Shown here piece after piece: positions 58,817-64,000 of a stretch of 64,000 bases of DNA. Origin of the DNA: Marsupella aquatica (Eukaryota; Marchantiophyta); assembly GCA_973895155.1 (NCBI GenBank), contig OZ316891.1, forward strand, positions 2,728,001 through 2,792,000, given 5' to 3'. The position numbers were made by a program, and so were the translations under genes. Below the pieces are notes generated by a model. That model was not told where the DNA came from, ran no database searches, and was given only the letters and a program-made list of their open reading frames with translations. Position 1 is the stretch's first letter, and each line of letters starts with the position of its first letter.

Positions 58817-59077
58817 GTGTCTGGATTTCACTGGTGTGATTTGCTAACGAATCTCATAGTGGAAGATGAAGCACAGGTTGAAAACACAGTAACAGGTTTC
58901 AGGAGGGACCCTCGTCGAAGGTGTTGCAAGGCAAGGTGTCCAAGAACCGAAAGTGGATTCTCAGTTGTGAAGAAACTTCAAGCAGGACTGAAGAAGTTCA
59001 ACTGGCATATCTCCAAAGAAGATTTGACACATGAGATTGAAGATGTTCAACGAACAGTGCTCCAACCCGCCAGTTAG
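58817..59077 (+). CDS. Unassigned 86-codon open frame
   Basis: An ATG-started frame ending in a charged, helix-like C-terminus (VVKKLQAGLKKFNWHISKED, then LTHEIEDVQRTVL). It faces the 3' end of the cytosolic pyruvate kinase gene. The composition is plausible for protein, but I recognise no family and no neighbouring exon. It could be a last exon, a fragment or chance. Confidence 0.2.
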   Translation: MSGFHWCDLLTNLIVEDEAQVENTVTGFRRDPRRRCCKARCPRTESGFSVVKKLQAGLKKFNWHISKEDLTHEIEDVQRTVLQPAS

Positions 59078-59811
59078 GTTCTGGGTCCGACGACTTCACA
59101 CCAAATGCTAGCACTCCTCATCTTTATGAAGATGAGTTGCCTTCACAATTTTCTGTGTCAGCTCACATCGTGTCAACCCTTCATGGTTTCAAAAGGGCCA
59201 TAACATTAGATCGCAAGGTCTGAACCAGAAGATGTACCGTGCATCTTTGTATAGATCCGAACATTGCCCATGTTTATGGTATCAAGAAGAACCTTTCATG
59301 GGAGAATCTCCGGCAAAAGCCAGGGTGACACGGCGATCGGAATACTGCAGGACTGCAGTCGCAGTCGTGAACTGTATGACACGCTAATATGACTTGAAAG
59401 TTTCCAAAGAATTGAGCAGACCCAACACAGAAGGTGCCCACTTTTTGTCATTGGAGACTCCGGAGAGTTCTCCTGACCATGGTGCTGAACTTCGGCCCTT
59501 CCTGCAATATCAAATACACCTTTCAATCTGGCCAATGATCATAAATAATCGGTAAACTTTAAGGCTCTACTAGGGCCAATCCTTACATGCAAATCAAATA
59601 CCCTAGAACCTAAAAAATTGTAATAGAAGAACCAAGTGATGAAGTTCATGCACTTCCGTTCTGCACTACTTAGGGTAGACTGGATTCTGAGGATGTGGAA
59701 TATGACCCACCAAAGAATGAAATTCACTGCTAGTTTCGCAGCCCTATATAAGAGCACTCTTTTATTGTTAGAATCCTCTAAGACCCAAAACAGGAGGGAA
59801 ATATCAGGCTA
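59078..59811. other. 3' flank of the cytosolic pyruvate kinase gene
   Basis: No separate gene is recognised. The part next to 59811 probably includes the kinase 3' untranslated region; its polyadenylation site was not placed. Confidence 0.4.
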
Positions 59812-62534
59812 CTACTTGATGTCCATGATCTTGATGACGGAGGCTGCACCGATCCGATGAAGGGCTACAATTGCATCTCCATGCTGGCAAAGGCCGGCCT
59901 TGAGAGCATGGTTGATGGCAGCATTTAAAATCTCATCGGTGGTGTCAGAGTCCGTTGCTTTTGCCGCACCTTCTGCAAGAAGGGGAATCAACCCTCGACA
60001 TACAAGGCTGTGTCGGGCCGGAGATTCATCGCTAAGCTCCCATGTCAAGCTGTCCGTGGTCATTACTGGTACTGCAACTGAAAGGATAGGAACAGAGGGA
60101 CGGTACTTTGCAACCAATTTGGCCGTGCTTCCTCCCCTGGTCAAAACAATGATAAGAGTAGCTCGCACTTTGTTTGATGTCCGAACTGCAGAGGAGGCCA
60201 AACTTTCCAAGGGAGTCATGGGAAGGGGTGCGGACTTCATCACGCTCTTAAATATTGCATCGTAGTCCAAAGAGGCCTCTGCTTCCCGACAAATTGCAGC
60301 CATAATCTTGACTGCTTGCTCTGGCCACGACCCTGCAGCTGTTTCACCACTCAACATCACAGCGTCCGTTCCATCCAAAACTGCATTGGCTACATCTGTA
60401 GCTTCTGCCCTAGTGGGGCGCGGAGACTTTATCATGGACTCAAGCATCTGCGTGGCAGTAACAACAGGCTTTCCAGCTGCGTTGCACTTGAAAATCATCA
60501 TCTTCTGTGCCAGAAATATTTTTTCGATAGGAATTTCCATACCAAGATCACCTCTAGCAACCATCACGCCATCAGTTTCTCTGAGAATATCATCAAAGTT
60601 CACGAGCCCTTCCTGATTCTCCACCTGTGAAACGATCACTACAAGGTAAGATACAGAGCCGGAATTCTGCTGCATTTGCCCTAAACCTATGGGACTTGCA
60701 CAGCAGAAGATATCCGGGGAATATTTTTTACGGCTCCAGGTTCATAATCCTACTGTAGACGGTATGTGACAATTTCTTTGTTTTACTAGCCGCGCATTCT
60801 CGACTCAAAAAACATCAAATATCTCTTTCAGAATAGTGCCCGTCACATTTACTAGTAGATACCATCATTCTAGTAGTGGGGACTCTAAAAAATGCAGCAT
60901 GCTGTTCGAAGATGCTCCGACATACCTTGGAAATTATTTGAATTGTCTTGGAGTGGATTGGGCCGAGAAGTTCCCTAATTCTTACGATGTCAATCCCCTT
61001 TCTCACAAAAGAAGCAGCTATGAAATCAATTTTATTCTTAACACCCCACTCGAGAATGTCCTCTTCATCTTTCTTAGTAACTGTAGGAAGGTCCACTACG
61101 ACACCTGGCAAGTTGACATTCTTCCTTTCCCCGAGCGTAGCATCATTCTCGCACCTCGCTATGACTTTACCACCCGCAACATCGCACGACACGACAGACA
61201 AAGTGATGCTCCCATCAGCCATTAAAATCAAATTGCCCGGCTTGACGTGGTCAGCCAGCTTCGGGTAGCTGATAGGGATCATGTTCTCGTCACCCTTTGC
61301 TTCGTAGTCAGTACTCAGAGTAATCTCTTTGTCTTTCAGAATGGCAATTGACTTTCCATCTTTAAGAAAGCCAGTACGAATCTCCGGACCCTGAGGATCA
61401 AATAAACCACCATCAAAAGCGGCAACTGAATAACTTCATAAATGCGTAAGAAACATGCGTAAGAAACAGAAACTTCACAGTTCCAACAAGCTATCAAACT
61501 GCGGCTCCTGAGCAGACGCTTGCTAAGAAAAAGCTATAACACACCGTAGACGTACTCAAGGGGCAGTGCCAGAGGAACAGCGGCGAACGGACCATAGGAA
61601 ATTGAGGATGGATGACGAAAGTGAACTCTAAAAAGTAGCCCTTGTAACCAACTTAAACTTACGCTGTAGTAACAATAAGCTCCCTCTCTCACAAACGAAA
61701 TTCCCCTATTCCTGGCCGCAGTGCAAGGGAAGCAGTACAGACTCTATACAGTAAGGGCGACAGCTCAATTGGGTCGGTAATGACTATCACACACTTGCAA
61801 CCGATTTAACTCGACATCGCCAGACAGATAGAAGGGCAAGAATATGCGTAGGAGGGAGGAGGGGGTTCGAAGTCTGAAGTAGTTCCTCAGAAGAGGTAAA
61901 CTCAAAAGAGCTCTAGGCTCTTACCTAGATACGTTCAATAGTATTTCACTAGGAGTGATACCGACATCAACAGGTCCTTTCAGAGCACACACCGAGCTGC
62001 TGCGAACGAATCGCAACAGGGGGAGTCGAGTGGCGTGACTTTTGTAGATAGGGTGGTCCTTCAGCTGGCTAGATCGAGCAGCGGCTCTTTGCTATCGCAG
62101 GTGAAGAAAGCACCTTCTTCGGAGAGAAAGCTGCCCGGAACGACAAAAAATCGAATGAAGCGAGCAGTTCGCTCGAGGATCGCTAGTTCCACTTCAAAGG
62201 AATACTAAAGCAAAATTAGATTCAAAACAGCCCTGGACATTCGATAACAAACAAGGTAAGAAACCACGGAACAGACCTTGGTATCCAGCAGGACGGCACA
62301 CAATATCTGCGTGCTGCTCATGGCAGCGCGAAGATTCTCCAACGTCTCCTGATGATACTCGTGAGACCCGTGCGAGAAATTGAATCGGGCAACATTCATG
62401 CCCGCTCTTAGCATCTTCTCCAACATCTCCACATCCCGCGACTTCGGCCCCAGCGTACATATGATTTTCGTCTTCTGCAGCCGCGTCTTCTCCGTCGAGT
62501 CCTTCAAAATCGTCTCAATATCTATCGTCGCCAT
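59812..62534 (-). CDS. PK: Cytosolic pyruvate kinase
   Basis: Last step of glycolysis in the cytosol: phosphoenolpyruvate and ADP to pyruvate and ATP. Minus-strand exons 62534-62277, 61390-60926 and 60624-59812 give 511 residues, the usual length of plant cytosolic enzymes, with both introns in phase 0. There is no transit peptide; MATIDIETILKD leads directly to KTKIICTLGP. Canonical motifs are intact: ARFNFSHGSHEYH, DTK then GPEIRTG across the first junction (residues 84-92), K-VEN (241-244, second junction), [13 protein letters not shown] (261-) and TATQMLESMIKSPRPTRAEA. The nucleotide and C-terminal domains are complete, ending VIKIMDIK before TAG. The long first intron (886 bp) may carry regulatory sequence. 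It differs from the alpha-type plastid enzyme at 3539-7212 in every diagnostic motif. Confidence 0.96.
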
Positions 62535-63160
62535 TTCGCCACTCCTCCTCGCTCCCTCCTTTTTCCTTCTTGAAAATCCACCTCACTTCTCTCACTCTTT
62601 TCCTTGATCACGCTCTTCCGCACCAGACTCTCTGGTCTTCTGCTCGACGATCCCCTCGTTGCTATCTCTCCCGCGGCACACCGCCCTGCTGCGATCTGCG
62701 CTGCCCTGCACTGCCCTGCGCTGCGAGAAGAGACTACAACTTCAGAAATGAACTTGCCTCCCAACCTCTGTAATCCTCCGTCTTCTTCTTCTCCTTCTCC
62801 TCCTTCTTCCCGTCGTTGATGCAGCCTCTTTCTCACTTGGCCAGTGCCTCAACTCCTTGTAGCTCCCTCCCTCCGTCCCTCCGCTCGCTCAATCTCCCAC
62901 CCACCTCTCCAATCTGCCTCGTCTTTCTCCTCAATCTCCCACCCACCTCTCGAATCTGCCCCTTCTTTCTCCTCACTCTCGTGTCTATTGTCGACCGTCG
63001 CGCCCCGACTCGCCCCCAAAGCCGCAGCCTTCACTGCCCCCTCAAGAGCCACCCAGGCACTGTAGTGCCACACACCCACACCTTCCCCCCACCCCCCATT
63101 CTCGCTCCCGTGCCCCGGCAGTCCCGTCTACCACTCCAGCCCTTGCAACAACGACGCCCA
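62535..63160. other. 5' flank of cytosolic pyruvate kinase
   Basis: Presumed promoter and leader, CT-rich on the plus strand. A duplicated block (CTCAATCTCCCACCCACCTC then AATCTGCC) is at about 62888 and 62930, and CTGCCCTGC repeats lie near 62700. Long frames here are compositional. Confidence 0.5.
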
Positions 63161-63179
63161 CCCAGCCCTACGGTACTCC

Positions 63180-63860
63180 GTCTGTTTGGAGCGGCCGTAG
63201 ACCAACAGTGTCCTGTCTGGAACCCCAGTCCCGGACTTGCATTGTACGCCACCACCCACAGTACGAGACGTTCCGTCCTGTCTATTGGCCGCATCGTAAT
63301 TTCCCTGTTTGGAGCAATAATAGACCAGTAATTCGTGTTTGGGACTTCTGTCCGGGACTTAGGTACGCGAACACCCACAGTACGGGAACGACCGTCCTGT
63401 CTCCTGTAGAAACTGTAAGAAATCTGTTTGAATCGGCCGTAGACCAACATAGTCGTGTCTGGCACCACAGACCCGGACTTGCAACGCCCACAGTACGAGA
63501 GGTTCCGTCCTGTCCAATGGTTGCACTTGTAAATCGCCTGTTTGGAGCAGTAACAGACCGATTGTTCGTGTTTGGAACCCCTGTCCGGGATTTAGGTACG
63601 CGAGGCCCACAGTACGGGAATGACCGTCCTGTCTACTGTAGAAACTGTACTGAAACTGTTTGGAGCGGCAGTAGACCGATAATGTCTTGTTTGGGGATCC
63701 GGTCGAGGACTTGCAAGAACGAGAACCCACGGCCCACAGTGTGGGTGCTTCCGTCCTGTCTAAGGACTCCACTTTCCGTTGTTTGTTTGGATGGGCAGTG
63801 GAACGATGAGTTCGCGTTCGGGACCCCGTCCTGTCCAGTACGAGAGTACTACTCTAAAGT
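63180..63860. repeat. Higher-order tandem repeat, six units of about 120 bp
   Basis: Units start with a TGTTTG(G/A)A word followed by GTAGACC(A/G) at about 63184, 63306, 63427, 63540, 63658 and 63784 (spacing 113-126). Alternate units resemble each other more: the 1st, 3rd and 5th start GTTTG with CGGC(C/A)GTAGACC, while the 2nd and 4th end in GGGACTTAGGTACGCGA or similar. CCACAGTACG and CCGTCCTGTC are common to nearly all. This implies a dimeric unit of about 240 bp that was amplified. Confidence 0.8.
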
Positions 63861-64000
63861 ACAGGACCCTAATATAAACTACAGTACAGGGCTGCTCTCG
63901 CAGTGCCGTCCGTCACTCTTGCCCCCTCCGCGACTGCCTTTCGCAGTCGCGATTTCTGCGGCTCTCGTGATTTCTGAGGCTTTCGCGATCTATGCGGCTT
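63861..64000. other. Window end, short GC-rich repeats
   Basis: CGATTTCTGCGGCT, TGATTTCTGAGGCT and CGATCTATGCGGCTT follow one another as a short tandem repeat (about 63950-64000) cut by the window edge. Confidence 0.4.

Noticed and set aside
1-64000. CRISPR-like arrays or bacterial-type operons
   Set aside because: All regular repeats have unit lengths and divergence typical of plant satellites, and the genes have spliceosomal introns; there is no prokaryotic content.

Overview
This is nuclear chromosomal DNA of a land plant. Four intron-containing plant genes, all on the minus strand, sit in a background of retrotransposons, small DNA transposons and many diverged tandem repeats. The gene set (a plastid pyruvate kinase alpha-type subunit, an MPS1 spindle-checkpoint kinase, the UV-B photoreceptor UVR8, a cytosolic pyruvate kinase) fixes it as a green plant. 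Compact exons and the local repeat texture suggest a bryophyte, perhaps a liverwort, but nothing I can read fixes the species. One assembly gap (100 N) lies at 13701-13800.

Layout: 1-3538 tandem repeats and 3' flank; 3539-7212 plastid pyruvate kinase (7 exons); 7213-18683 gene-free, with a 48-bp minisatellite, a degenerate TIR element cut by a truncated LINE, the gap, a hairpin-forming repeat, two solo copia LTRs and two tandem-repeat fields; 18684-24185 MPS1 kinase (6 exons); 24186-30187 a LINE fragment and unassigned sequence; 30188-35967 UVR8 (12 exons); 35968-44034 gene-free repeats; 44035-50812 a complete but decayed Ty1-copia element with 110/112-bp LTRs and a perfect 5-bp target duplication; 50813-59811 a long-TIR DNA element, two oppositely oriented MITEs with 9-bp duplications and a roughly 150-bp tandem array; 59812-62534 cytosolic pyruvate kinase (3 exons); 62535-64000 5' flank and a higher-order tandem repeat.

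Exon models were built by hand from conserved protein alignment, GT/AG borders and reading-frame phase; every intron in the four genes preserves frame. The two pyruvate kinases act on the same reaction (phosphoenolpyruvate + ADP to pyruvate + ATP) in plastid and cytosol respectively; the other two genes have no evident functional link to them. I see no novel multi-gene system. The most interesting material is the mobile-element record: target duplications that identify element borders, an apparent half-tRNA(Ile) primer site in the copia element, and internal stops in that element that are all TAG.
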